This document shows positions 1-7,437 of a DNA stretch of 44,462 bases, piece after piece (positions within the stretch are counted from its first letter, which is position 1; every line of letters starts with the position of its first letter). The notes under the pieces are model-generated. The model was not told the origin of the DNA, ran no database searches, and worked only from the letters and a program-made list of their open reading frames with translations. The position numbers were made by a program, and so were the translations under genes. This stretch comes from Aquamicrobium defluvii (GTDB lineage Bacteria > Pseudomonadota > Alphaproteobacteria > Rhizobiales > Rhizobiaceae), in NCBI RefSeq assembly GCF_004363725.1, contig NZ_SNZF01000032.1:1-44462 (forward strand). Reading direction: 5' to 3'.

Positions 1-102
1 GTTGTTGCCTCCCGCAACGCCGGGTCCAACACGCGCCATCTCCATCAGCGAACCCCACAAACGGTCCGGATCAATGCGAAGATTCTCGCCGGAGGCGACC
101 AT
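1..102 (-). CDS. Zn-dependent carbamoyl-amino-acid hydrolase, N-terminal fragment
   Basis: Only the first 34 codons are in the window; the gene runs off the left edge. The readable N-terminus (MVASGENLRIDPDRLWGSL, ending VGPGVAGGNN) matches the start of the HyuC/AmaB/allantoate-amidohydrolase family of zinc peptidase-like hydrolases. In pyrimidine catabolism such an enzyme (beta-ureidopropionase) cleaves N-carbamoyl-beta-alanine to beta-alanine, CO2 and ammonia. The ATG at 102 follows GAGGG by six bases; an in-frame ATG at 117 is the alternative. It lies downstream of the omega-aminotransferase on the same strand, which would use the beta-alanine formed. That pairing and the nearby PydA/PydB make the pyrimidine role likely. 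The fragment alone cannot exclude another carbamoyl or ureido substrate, and no metal ligands are visible. Confidence 0.75.
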   Translation of the reverse strand, partial: MVASGENLRIDPDRLWGSLMEMARVGPGVAGGNN

Positions 103-221
103 TCCATTCCCTCTCATTCTGCGCGCATTCCCACCGCCATCGCGGCCGGAAACACCCGTCGTTATTTTCCCTGGCAGCTCAGGCGGATTTTTCCGTTCCT
201 TAACGAGCTGTCCTGAAGGAA

Positions 222-249
222 GGGGCGGTGCTTCTCCCTGCACCGTCCC
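222..249 (-). terminator. Intergenic hairpin between aminotransferase and hydrolase
   Basis: A 10-bp inverted repeat (222-231 and 240-249, one G-T pair, 8-base loop) lies 24 bases after the aminotransferase stop. No T-run follows on the minus strand. It could be a weak terminator or an mRNA-stabilising hairpin inside a two-gene operon; the sequence does not decide. Confidence 0.35.
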
Positions 250-272
250 TCACCTTTGATCATTGTGGCCGC

Positions 273-1601
273 TTAATCGACCATTCTCAACACCTCGCGG
301 ACATGGTCGATCAGTTCGTCGATCTGTCCCTTCGAGATGATCAGCGGCGGCGACAGGGCAATGATGTCGCCCGTGGTGCGGATCAGCGCGCCGCGCTCGA
401 ACGCCTTGACGAACGCCTGGAACGCACGCTTGGTCGGCGCGCCGGCAATCGGCTCCAGCTCGATCGCGCCGACGAGGCCGATATTGCGGATGTCGATGAC
501 ATGCGGCTCGCCCTTCAGCGAATGCAGCGCCTCTTCCCAATAGGGCGCGAGTTCCGCGCCGCGGGTCAGCAGGCCCTCTTCCTTATAGGTGTCGAGCGTG
601 GCCAGCGCCGCGGCCGAAGCGATCGGATTGCCTGAATAGGTGTAGCCGTGGAAGAACTCAATCATGTGCTCGGGGCCGTTCATGAACGCGTCGTGCACGT
701 CCTTGGTCACGAACACCGCACCCATCGGGATCACACCGTTGGACACGCCCTTGGCCGTGGTGATGATGTCGGGAACGACATCGAAATAATCGGCGGCGAA
801 CGGGGTGCCGAGACGGCCGAAACCGGTGATGACTTCATCGAAGATCAGAAGAATGCCGTGCTTGGTGCAGATGTCGCGCAGGCGCTTGAGATAGCCCTTT
901 GGCGGAATGAGAACGCCGGTCGAGCCCGCCACCGGCTCCACGATCACGGCCGCGACGGTCGACGCATCGTGCAGCGCGACGATACGTTCCAGCTCGTCGG
1001 CCAGATCGGCGCCATGCTCGGGCTCGCCCTTCGTGAAGGTATTCTTGCCGGGCAGATGGGTGTGCGGCAGATGGTCGACGCCGGTCAGCAGCGTGCCGAA
1101 CATCTTGCGGTTGGAAACGATGCCGCCGACCGAGATGCCGCCGAAATTGACGCCGTGATAGCCGCGCTCGCGGCCGATCAGGCGGAAGCGCGCCCCGTCC
1201 CCCCTGGCGCGGTGATAGGCGATGGCCATCTTGAGCGCGGTGTCGACCGATTCCGAGCCGGAATTGGTGAAGAACACGTGCTCCATGCCCTTCGGCGCAA
1301 CGTCGACGAGACGGTTGGCCAGCTCGAACACGATGGGATGGCCCATCTGGAAGGCCGGCGCGTAATCGAGTTCGGCCGCCTGCTTCTGGATCGCCTCGGT
1401 GATTTTCGGGCGGCAGTGGCCGGCGTTCACGCACCACAGGCCGGCGGTGCCGTCCAGTATCTTGCGGCCGTCCGAGGCGGTGTAATGCATATCCTTGGCG
1501 GCAACCAGCATGCGCGGCGCCTGTTTGAACTGCCTGTTTGCCGTGAACGGCATCCAGAATGCGGAAAGATCGTTGGGCGTTACCTTGAGCCTGTTGGACA
1601 T
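273..1601 (-). CDS. Omega-amino acid:pyruvate aminotransferase (class III, PLP)
   Basis: 442 residues, the usual length for omega-amino acid:pyruvate (beta-alanine:pyruvate) transaminases. This PLP enzyme moves the amino group of beta-alanine or another omega-amine to pyruvate, giving malonate semialdehyde and alanine. Visible features are the N-terminal FWMPFTANRQF substrate-pocket segment, the SGSES phosphate-binding stretch near residue 114, IFDEVITGFGR around residue 255 with the Asp that contacts the PLP pyridine nitrogen, and the Schiff-base lysine K284 in TTAKGVSNG. The ATG at 1601 is chosen because AGGAGG lies seven bases upstream; the longer frame to 1637 lacks this. It is divergent from the TetR gene, with a RutR-type operator between, and upstream of the carbamoyl hydrolase. 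The last step of reductive uracil degradation is the likely job; other omega-amines are possible substrates. Confidence 0.88.
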   Translation of the reverse strand: MSNRLKVTPNDLSAFWMPFTANRQFKQAPRMLVAAKDMHYTASDGRKILDGTAGLWCVNAGHCRPKITEAIQKQAAELDYAPAFQMGHPIVFELANRLVDVAPKGMEHVFFTNSGSESVDTALKMAIAYHRARGDGARFRLIGRERGYHGVNFGGISVGGIVSNRKMFGTLLTGVDHLPHTHLPGKNTFTKGEPEHGADLADELERIVALHDASTVAAVIVEPVAGSTGVLIPPKGYLKRLRDICTKHGILLIFDEVITGFGRLGTPFAADYFDVVPDIITTAKGVSNGVIPMGAVFVTKDVHDAFMNGPEHMIEFFHGYTYSGNPIASAAALATLDTYKEEGLLTRGAELAPYWEEALHSLKGEPHVIDIRNIGLVGAIELEPIAGAPTKRAFQAFVKAFERGALIRTTGDIIALSPPLIISKGQIDELIDHVREVLRMVD

Positions 1602-1674
1602 GACCAAGCCTCCTGATGGTTGATGTCTCGCGGCCAACGCTTGGTCCGTTGTGTCATTTTATGCTAAGCATTTT

Positions 1675-1690
1675 TTGACCGGTTGGACAA
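1675..1690. promoter_or_regulatory. RutR-type operator over divergent promoters
   Basis: TTGACCGGTTGGACAA matches 12 of the 14 fixed positions of the E. coli RutR consensus TTGACCAnnTGGTCAA (known from literature). It overlaps plausible -35 elements on both strands: minus TTGTCC, 18 bases, TAGCAT toward the aminotransferase, and plus TTGGAC, 17 bases, TATGAG toward the regulator gene. Binding here could therefore control both directions. The promoters are inferred by eye. Confidence 0.65.
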
Positions 1691-1825
1691 AGGTTAGCAC
1701 CGCTGTATGAGCGGTCAAGCCATTACTAGCCGAAAAGCCCCGCAGTTTTCCCGTTCCACAGGGGCGTGAACAACTGGTCCAGAGAATTGGTCCAGATTGA
1801 ACCGGACCGGAAGGACGCTCATTCG

Positions 1826-2449
1826 ATGGAAACGGCAGCACGACCGCTGACACGCATTCAGCAGGAAAAGCGCGAGGTTATCCTCGAGGCCGCGCTCGAT
1901 GTCTTTTCCGCCAGCGGTTTCCGGGGCTCCACCATCGATCAGGTGGCGGACGCGGCGGGCATGTCGAAACCCAACCTGCTCTATTATTTCCGCAGCAAGG
2001 AAGAAATCCACGCCACGCTGATGGAGCGCCTGCTGCACACCTGGCTGGCGCCGCTGCACGAGTTTGACGACGGCGACGACCCCATTACGGAAATCAGGGG
2101 CTATATCCGCCGCAAGCTTGAAATGGCGCGCGATTTTCCTCGGGAAAGCCGTCTGTTCGCCAACGAGATTCTTCAGGGGGCGCCGCGAATCATGTCCCTG
2201 CTGGAAGGCGAACTGAAACAGCTCGTGGACAAGAAGGCGCGCATCATCAGGAAGTGGATGCGCGCCGGCAAGATCGCCAGAACCGATCCTTACCATCTCA
2301 TTTTCGCCATCTGGGCGACCACCCAGCACTATGCCGACTTCGACGTGCAGGTACGGGCGGTGCTCGGTCCCGACCGCGATGGCGAAGGGCGCTTCGAAGA
2401 CGCCGCCCGCTTCCTCGAACAGCTCTTCATCGGCTGCCTCAAGGCTTGA
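1826..2449 (+). CDS. TetR-family regulator, RutR-like
   Basis: 207 residues. The N-terminal TetR DNA-binding domain has its helix-turn-helix at about residues 36-55 (STIDQVADAAGMSKPNLLYYF), followed by an all-helical ligand domain ending FLEQLFIGCLKA. Overall it resembles RutR, the uracil/thymine-sensing regulator of pyrimidine degradation in E. coli. The ATG at 1826 is chosen over an in-frame start at 1766 because GGAAGGA lies ten bases upstream and the conserved TetR region starts soon after. It is divergent from the aminotransferase across an operator that fits the RutR consensus; a second such operator lies upstream of pydB. The proposed role is pyrimidine-responsive control of both units and of itself. 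Ligand identity is inferred from context, so the symbol is left empty. Confidence 0.82.
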   Translation: METAARPLTRIQQEKREVILEAALDVFSASGFRGSTIDQVADAAGMSKPNLLYYFRSKEEIHATLMERLLHTWLAPLHEFDDGDDPITEIRGYIRRKLEMARDFPRESRLFANEILQGAPRIMSLLEGELKQLVDKKARIIRKWMRAGKIARTDPYHLIFAIWATTQHYADFDVQVRAVLGPDRDGEGRFEDAARFLEQLFIGCLKA

Positions 2450-2451
2450 GA

Positions 2452-2481
2452 AAGCCGCCCCTGCAAAGGATTCGGCGGCTT
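2452..2481. terminator. Convergent hairpin after TetR and CMD genes
   Basis: An 8-bp perfect inverted repeat (AAGCCGCC at 2452-2459, GGCGGCTT at 2474-2481) sits between two convergent stop codons. The T-tract is poor on both strands, so it is a modest bidirectional terminator candidate. Confidence 0.4.
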
Positions 2482-2515
2482 CTTAGCGTTAAGCGGAAAA
2501 TGCGCCGGGCCGGCG

Positions 2516-2974
2516 TCAGGCAGCCATCGCCGCCTCTGCCGGATGCAGCGCGTGGAACGACACGCACAGCCGGTTCCAGACATTGATCATGCCGATGGCA
2601 ACCGTCAGCTTGACCAGTTCCTCTTCCGAAAAATGCTTCAGGGTCGCCTCGTAGAGCGGCTGCGGAACACCCTGCCCTGCAATCAGCGTCACCGTTTCGG
2701 TATAGGCGAAGGCCGCCCGTTCCCGCTCGGAGTAGAGCGGCGATTCCTTCCATGCCGAAACCAGAAACACGCGCTGCTGGCTCTCGCCGTCACGCATCGC
2801 CTCGCGGCTGTGCATATCGACACAGAAAGAGCAGCCATTGATCTGCGAGGCCCTGAGCTTGACCAGATGCAGCAGCGAGTGCTCGAGGCCGGAATCCTCG
2901 ACGGCCTGGTTGAGCTGCATCACCTGTTTCATGATCGCAGGTGCGGTGGCGAAAAAATCCATTCTCTGTTTCAT
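2516..2974 (-). CDS. Carboxymuconolactone decarboxylase/AhpD-family protein
   Basis: 152 residues with the CMD-family core. The redox motif is C48-x-x-C51 followed by H55 (NGCSFCVDMH), as in AhpD-type alkylhydroperoxidases, and the helical second half includes YETVTLIAGQGVP-like and NVWNRLCV segments. Such proteins reduce peroxides through the CxxC pair or act as small cytoplasmic redox factors; the true substrate cannot be read. The ATG at 2974 is supported by AAGGA eight bases upstream. The gene lies 37 bases downstream of an Rrf2 regulator on the same strand, almost certainly as one operon, which suggests control by a redox or iron-sulfur signal. It is not part of the pyrimidine pathway by any visible feature. 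Confidence 0.85.
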   Translation of the reverse strand: MKQRMDFFATAPAIMKQVMQLNQAVEDSGLEHSLLHLVKLRASQINGCSFCVDMHSREAMRDGESQQRVFLVSAWKESPLYSERERAAFAYTETVTLIAGQGVPQPLYEATLKHFSEEELVKLTVAIGMINVWNRLCVSFHALHPAEAAMAA

Positions 2975-3011
2975 CTCTTCATCCTTTCTGTCATGTGCCG
3001 GAAACCGGCTT

Positions 3012-3515
3012 CTAAACCGGCTTCTGCGGCCGCCGGTGCTGCGCCACGAAGGCGCAGGCGGCGGCGACCGAACGCGGATCGGCATCCTTTCCGAAGTCCG
3101 CCACGATTGTGGAGAGCTTCTCGGCGGCAAGCGCCGTCCGCCATGCTTTTTCCGCGCGCAGCATCGCTACATTGATGCCGCAGGGCTTCACATAGGCGGC
3201 GTCCGGCAGCTTCACCGGGCCGTTCCGGCGGATCTCGCCGCATCGGAACGCCGGCTGCGGCCCCTCCACCGCCACCACGATGTCGAGCAGGGAAATGCGA
3301 TCCGCCGCCCGCGCCAGCCGGTAGCCGCCGGCAGGCCCCGGCACGGATTCCAGAATGCCGGCCCCGGCCAGCGCCTGCAGGTGCTTGAGCAGGTAGCTCG
3401 GCGACAAGCCGAACTGCGCAGCCAGCGCCGATCCGGGGATCGTCGCACCATCCTCAAGACCGGCGAGCGTCGCCGCGCAATGAATGGCCGCCTCGACGCC
3501 CTCGCTGAGTTTCAT
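3012..3515 (-). CDS. Rrf2-family transcriptional regulator
   Basis: 167 residues. The winged helix-turn-helix typical of Rrf2 proteins is at about residues 26-68 (SALAAQFGLSPSYLLKHLQ, then the wing PGPAGGYRLARA). Cysteines C92 and C112 lie in the loop region where IscR/NsrR-type members bind an iron-sulfur cluster, with C154 further on. The spacing is wider than in classical IscR, so cluster binding is possible but not shown. It is the first gene of a two-gene operon with the CMD-family protein. Two adjacent inverted repeats just upstream (3538-3567) are candidate autoregulatory operators. The ATG at 3515 follows a weak GGGA. Confidence 0.85.
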   Translation of the reverse strand: MKLSEGVEAAIHCAATLAGLEDGATIPGSALAAQFGLSPSYLLKHLQALAGAGILESVPGPAGGYRLARAADRISLLDIVVAVEGPQPAFRCGEIRRNGPVKLPDAAYVKPCGINVAMLRAEKAWRTALAAEKLSTIVADFGKDADPRSVAAACAFVAQHRRPQKPV

Positions 3516-3537
3516 TCAGTCCCGCCCTGATTTCATG

Positions 3538-3567
3538 GATAAGGATTATCATGGATAAATAATATCC
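3538..3567. promoter_or_regulatory. Tandem inverted repeats upstream of rrf2-CMD operon
   Basis: Two inverted repeats lie side by side just before the Rrf2 start: GATAA-gga-TTATC (3538-3550) and GGATA-aataa-TATCC (3553-3567). Both carry the same GGATAA word, and this AT-rich patch contrasts with its GC-rich surroundings. They are candidate operators for the Rrf2 protein, by position only. Confidence 0.5.
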
Positions 3568-3661
3568 ACAATCAGACAGCAGGAATGCGGGCGTCTCTGC
3601 TGACGCCTCCTGAAATTGGGGCCGCGATTTCAGCCGTTTTATCCGCTGCCCGGCAAGCACA

Positions 3662-3695
3662 GGCGGAGCCGCTTCCCCCCGGTCGCAGCTCCGCC
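3662..3695 (-). terminator. Hairpin downstream of pydA
   Basis: An 8-bp perfect inverted repeat (GGCGGAGC at 3662-3669, GCTCCGCC at 3688-3695) follows the pydA stop on the minus strand by about 16 bases. The tail is not T-rich, so it is a GC-rich terminator candidate of modest strength. Confidence 0.4.
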
Positions 3696-3711
3696 CGGCC
3701 CGGGAGGACCT

Positions 3712-5025
3712 TTATTCAGCCGCCGTGCGCGCCATCGGGTTGTTCGGATGCGTGGTCCAGTTGGCGTAGACCGGCGAGACCGGCTGGCCCGTGCGCTCGT
3801 CGATCTCGCCTGCGTGCAGCGGCTGCATGGTGATGCAGCCTTCCACCGGACAGACATTGACGCACAGGTTGCAGCCGACGCACTCATCCTCCATCACCTC
3901 GAAATGGCGCACGCCGTCGACCATGGAGGTGATCGCCTGATGCGAGGTGTCCTCGCAGGCGATGTGGCAGCGCCCGCATTTGATGCACAGTTCCTGGTCG
4001 ATATGGGCCTTGGCGACATAGTTCAGATTGAGATACTGCCAGTCGGTGACGTTGGGCGTCGCGCGGCCGACAATGTCGGAGAGCGAGCGATGACCTTTCT
4101 CATCCATCCAGTTCTCAAGCCCCGCGATCATTTCCTGAACGATCTTGAAGCCGTAGGTCATGGCTGCCGTGCACACCTGCACATTGCCGGCCCCGAGCGC
4201 CATGAACTCGGCAGCGTCGCGCCATGTCGTCACCCCGCCGATGCCGGAGATCGGCAGGCCGTATGTTTCCGCGTCGCGTGCGATTTCGGCCACCATGTTG
4301 AGCGCGATAGGCTTCACCGCCGGGCCGCAATAGCCGCCATGGCTGCCCTTGCCGTCGATCGAGGGCTCCGGCGAGAAGGTGTCGAGATTGACCGAGGTGA
4401 TGGAGTTGATCGTGTTGATCAGCGATACGGCGTCGGTACCGCCGGCCTTCGCCGCCCGCGCCGGCTTGCGGATATCGGTGATGTTGGGCGTCAGCTTGGT
4501 GATGACGGGCATGCGCGTATATTGCTTGCACCAGCGCACCACCATCTCGATATATTCCGGCACCTGCCCCACGGCCGCGCCCATGCCGCGCTCGCTCATG
4601 CCGTGCGGGCAACCGAAATTCAGCTCGATGCCGTCCGCACCTGTCTCCTCGACCAGCGGCAGGATCGCCTTCCATTCCTCCTCCACGCACGGCACCATGA
4701 TCGAGGCGACCAGCGCCCGGTCCGGCCAGTTCATCTTCACCTGCTTCATCTCGCGCAGGTTGGTCTGCAGGTCGCGGTCGGTGATCAGCTCGATATTGTT
4801 GAGGCCGAGCAGGCGCCGGTCGGCGCCCCAGATGGCGCCGTAACGCGGGCCGTTGACGTTGACGACCGGCGGGCCTTCCGATCCCAGCGTCTTCCACACC
4901 ACGCCGCCCCAGCCGGCCTTGAAGGCGCGCTCGACATTGTAGGCCTTGTCGGTCGGCGGCGCGGACGCCAGCCAGAACGGATTGGGCGACCTTATGCCGA
5001 CGAAATTGCTGCGCAGGTCTGCCAT
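3712..5025 (-). CDS. preA: NAD-dependent dihydropyrimidine dehydrogenase, PreA subunit
   Basis: 437 residues, the normal PreA (PydA) length. The first about 320 residues form an FMN-binding dihydroorotate-dehydrogenase-like barrel. C139 in NFGCPHGMSERG corresponds to the catalytic cysteine of mammalian dihydropyrimidine dehydrogenase. The C-terminus carries two 4Fe-4S ferredoxin clusters, with ligands C347, C350, C353, C357 and C382, C385, C388, C392. With PreT it reduces uracil and thymine to the 5,6-dihydro forms, the first step of the reductive pathway. The ATG at 5025 is chosen because GGAGGG is eight bases upstream and family members begin MADLRSNFVG. The ATG at 5031 would overlap the preT stop as ATGA and is the alternative. 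It is translationally coupled to preT. Confidence 0.95.
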   Translation of the reverse strand: MADLRSNFVGIRSPNPFWLASAPPTDKAYNVERAFKAGWGGVVWKTLGSEGPPVVNVNGPRYGAIWGADRRLLGLNNIELITDRDLQTNLREMKQVKMNWPDRALVASIMVPCVEEEWKAILPLVEETGADGIELNFGCPHGMSERGMGAAVGQVPEYIEMVVRWCKQYTRMPVITKLTPNITDIRKPARAAKAGGTDAVSLINTINSITSVNLDTFSPEPSIDGKGSHGGYCGPAVKPIALNMVAEIARDAETYGLPISGIGGVTTWRDAAEFMALGAGNVQVCTAAMTYGFKIVQEMIAGLENWMDEKGHRSLSDIVGRATPNVTDWQYLNLNYVAKAHIDQELCIKCGRCHIACEDTSHQAITSMVDGVRHFEVMEDECVGCNLCVNVCPVEGCITMQPLHAGEIDERTGQPVSPVYANWTTHPNNPMARTAAE

Positions 5026-5027
5026 GC

Positions 5028-6392
5028 TCATGCCCTCCCGTTCGCGGTCAGTGCGTGGTGGATACTCTCGGCCGCGTCGCGCCCCTGCGCCACCGAAGTC
5101 ACCGTCAGGTCGTCGCCGCCGTGGATGCAATCGCCGCCAGCCCACACCTTCGCCATGGTGGTGCGTCCTTCGCCGTCCACCCGGATGCGCCCATTCTCCA
5201 GTTCGATGGCCTGGCCCGAGCCGTTGAGACTGTCGGCCGCGAAGGTCTGGCCGATGGCCTTGAATATCTGGTCCACCGGCAGGGTGAGCAGCTCGCCCGT
5301 GCCGACCAGCCTGTCGCCGTCCATCGTCGTGTATTCCAGCTCCAGAGCGCTCGCCTTGCCATTGTGCGAGATCACGCGGCGCGGCTGGAGCCAATGGCGG
5401 ATGATCACGCCGTTGGCGGCGGCAAGGTCCTGTTCGTAGAGCGAGGCGTTCATGTCGGCCTTGCCACGCCGGTAGCAGATCGTCACCTCCTCCGCGCCGA
5501 GCAGCTTCGACTGGATGGCGGCATCGATGGCCGTCATGCCACCCCCGATGACGATGACGCGCCGGCCGATCGGCAGCGCCGCGAGGTCGGAGGTCTGACG
5601 CAGGATCGAGATGAAATCGACGGCGTTCTCGACGCCCGCCGCATCCTCGCCCTCGGCCCGCAGCGCATTGATGCCGCCAAGCCCCATGCCGAGGAAAACC
5701 GCATCGTAAGCGCCGGCGAGGTCCGCAAGCTGGACGTCTCGGCCGAGCGCCATGCCGTTCCGGATCTCGATGCCGCCAATGGCGGTCACGTAATCGACCT
5801 CGGCCTGCGCGAAATCGTCCGTGCTCTTGTAGGCGGCGATGCCGTATTCGTTGAGCCCGCCAGCCTTGGGCCGCGCCTCGAAAATGGTGATGTCATGGCC
5901 ATGCATGGCCAGCCGGTGCGCGCAGGCCAGACCGGCCGGCCCCGCCCCCACGACCGCCACCTTTTTGCCGCTGTGCTGCGGCCGGTGGTAGAACTGCCGC
6001 CCTTCCTCCATCGCCACATCGGTGGCATAGCGTTGCAGGCGGCCGATCTGCACCGGCTTGCCCTCGGCTGTCTGCCGCACGCAGGCTTCCTCGCACAGCG
6101 TCTCGGTCGGGCAGACCCGCGCGCACATGCCGCCCAGTATGTTCTGGTCGAAGATCGTCTTTGCGGCACCTACGGCATTGCCGGTGGAAATCTGGCGGAT
6201 GAACAGTGGAATGTCGATGGTGGTCGGGCATGCCTGCATGCAGGGCGCATCGTAGCAGAAATAGCAGCGGTCGGCCTCGACCAGCGCCTCGTGATGATCG
6301 AGCGGCGGATGAAGATCGGCGAAATTCTCGGTATAGGCTTCCGCCGGCAGCCGGCCGCCGGCAATGCCCTCCTTGAAATGACCAGTCGCCAT
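5028..6392 (-). CDS. preT: NAD(P)-dependent oxidoreductase, PreT subunit of dihydropyrimidine dehydrogenase
   Basis: 454 residues. The N-terminal domain binds 4Fe-4S clusters through two cysteine groups (C43, C46, C51, C55 and C90, C94, C100, C104), as in the glutamate-synthase small-subunit family. The FAD site VVGAGPAGLA starts near residue 147, and a second dinucleotide fold (VIGGGMTAIDAA) binds the nicotinamide cofactor. PreT passes electrons from NADH through FAD and iron-sulfur clusters to PreA. GGGGAG lies six bases before the ATG. It is first in the preT-preA operon; an upstream RutR-type site (6464-6479) overlaps the probable -35 element, so uracil-responsive control is likely. Confidence 0.95.
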   Translation of the reverse strand: MATGHFKEGIAGGRLPAEAYTENFADLHPPLDHHEALVEADRCYFCYDAPCMQACPTTIDIPLFIRQISTGNAVGAAKTIFDQNILGGMCARVCPTETLCEEACVRQTAEGKPVQIGRLQRYATDVAMEEGRQFYHRPQHSGKKVAVVGAGPAGLACAHRLAMHGHDITIFEARPKAGGLNEYGIAAYKSTDDFAQAEVDYVTAIGGIEIRNGMALGRDVQLADLAGAYDAVFLGMGLGGINALRAEGEDAAGVENAVDFISILRQTSDLAALPIGRRVIVIGGGMTAIDAAIQSKLLGAEEVTICYRRGKADMNASLYEQDLAAANGVIIRHWLQPRRVISHNGKASALELEYTTMDGDRLVGTGELLTLPVDQIFKAIGQTFAADSLNGSGQAIELENGRIRVDGEGRTTMAKVWAGGDCIHGGDDLTVTSVAQGRDAAESIHHALTANGRA

Positions 6393-6463
6393 TCCACACT
6401 CCCCTTGTTCTTATTCAGGCCCCTTGTCCCTGTATTTGATGAAAGGCTAGCACATCCGGAACT

Positions 6464-6479
6464 TTTATCAATTGGTCTA
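6464..6479 (-). promoter_or_regulatory. RutR-type operator in the preT promoter
   Basis: Read on the minus strand, TAGACCAATTGATAAA matches 11 of 14 fixed positions of the E. coli RutR consensus. It contains TTGATA, which with TAGCCT sixteen bases further on could be the preT -35/-10 pair, so a bound regulator would block the promoter. It resembles the site at 1675-1690 in the same locus. Confidence 0.6.
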
Positions 6480-6500
6480 TTTTCAGCAAGGCACTGAAAA
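6480..6500. repeat. Inverted repeat next to the preT operator
   Basis: TTTTCAG-caaggca-CTGAAAA is a perfect 7-bp inverted repeat with a 7-base spacer, directly adjoining the RutR-type site. It may be a second operator, for instance for the divergent VOC gene. No matching regulator is recognised. Confidence 0.4.
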
Positions 6501-6508
6501 TTCACGAT

Positions 6509-6536
6509 AAACATGATTTATTCTATCATGTTTTTT
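6509..6536 (+). terminator. Orphan terminator-like hairpin
   Basis: AAACATGAT (6509-6517) and ATCATGTTT (6525-6533) form a 9-bp stem with a 7-base loop, and the T-run continues to 6536. It looks like an intrinsic terminator on the plus strand, but no plus-strand gene lies upstream; preT diverges from here. It may end an antisense or small transcript, or act as an operator for the VOC gene. Confidence 0.45.
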
Positions 6537-6654
6537 AACGCATCTTGCTGCAACCGCCGAACAACTGCATCGTTTTGCCATGGCGGGAACGGCCGGCATC
6601 AGCCGTCCGATGGTTACGACTGTGCGATACAATCGCCAAACAGGGAGAAATCTC

Positions 6655-7428
6655 ATGCCTGATCGCGCGAAATCCTTCTTCTGGTACGAATTGATGACCA
6701 GCGACCTCGAAGCCGCCGAGGCGTTCTACACCAGTGTCGTCGGCTGGACGGCGGAGCCCTTCGATGCGCCCGGCGTTCCACCCTATGTCGTCGTCAAGGC
6801 AGGAGACCGCGGCGTCGGCGGCCTCATGGCCTTTCCTGACGAGGTTCGCGAAAGCGGCATGCCGCCGGCATGGATAGGCTATATCGGGGCCGATGACGTC
6901 GACGCCGCCACCGCCTCGGTGAAAGCGTCGGGCGGGTCGGTGCATCGCGAGCCGGCGGACATTCCCGGTGTCGGGCGCTTTTCCGTGGTTGCCGATCCGC
7001 AGGGCGCTGTGTTCATGCTGCTGCACGCCAATGGGCCGGCGCAGCCGCCGGTGCCGATGGACGCGCCCGGTCACATCGGCTGGCGCGAACTTTATGCCGA
7101 TGACTGGGAAAGCGCGCTGGAGTTCTATTCCGGCCTGTTCGGCTGGACCAGGGATGACACCGTGGACATAGGCGAGATGGGCACCTACCAGCTTTTCGCT
7201 GTCGATGGCGAACAGAACGGCGGCATGATGAACCGCCCGCCGCAGGTGCCGGCGGCCTTCTGGCAGTTCTATTTGAACGTGCCGGCCATCGACGCAGCCA
7301 CCCGCCGCGTCACCGACAATGGCGGCACGGTCACGTTCGGGCCGGACCAGGTGCCCGGCGGCCAGTGGGTTGTCACCTGCACCGACCCGCAGGGCGCCCA
7401 TTTCGGCCTCGTTGCCCCGGTCCGCTGA
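6655..7428 (+). CDS. Two-domain VOC (glyoxalase-fold) family protein
   Basis: 257 residues made of two vicinal-oxygen-chelate domains, about 1-120 and 130-257. Each starts with a beta strand followed by a helix with the A-x-x-FY pattern (EAAEAFYTSVVGW and ESALEFYSGLFGW), and each ends with a D-P-Q-G-A strand (VVADPQGAVFMLL, CTDPQGAHFGLV). These domains bind metals in glyoxalases, extradiol dioxygenases and antibiotic-resistance proteins, but this subgroup has no assigned reaction and a substrate cannot be named. The ATG at 6655 is chosen because GGGAGA lies eight bases upstream; the longer frame from 6580 has no such site. It is a single gene, ended by a strong terminator at 7545-7588, divergent from preT-preA. 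Confidence 0.85.
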   Translation: MPDRAKSFFWYELMTSDLEAAEAFYTSVVGWTAEPFDAPGVPPYVVVKAGDRGVGGLMAFPDEVRESGMPPAWIGYIGADDVDAATASVKASGGSVHREPADIPGVGRFSVVADPQGAVFMLLHANGPAQPPVPMDAPGHIGWRELYADDWESALEFYSGLFGWTRDDTVDIGEMGTYQLFAVDGEQNGGMMNRPPQVPAAFWQFYLNVPAIDAATRRVTDNGGTVTFGPDQVPGGQWVVTCTDPQGAHFGLVAPVR

Positions 7429-7437
7429 CAAACCAAA

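Noticed and set aside
2..259. 85-codon plus-strand frame at the left edge
   Set aside because: The minus strand at 1-102 reads as a recognisable hydrolase start, and the plus frame has no family similarity.
3454..3660. Short minus-strand frame upstream of the Rrf2 gene
   Set aside because: It overlaps the twin inverted repeats and the start of the Rrf2 gene, and has no family similarity.
3616..5439. 607-codon plus-strand open frame over preA
   Set aside because: Antisense shadow of a certain gene, with no ribosome-binding site or family motifs.
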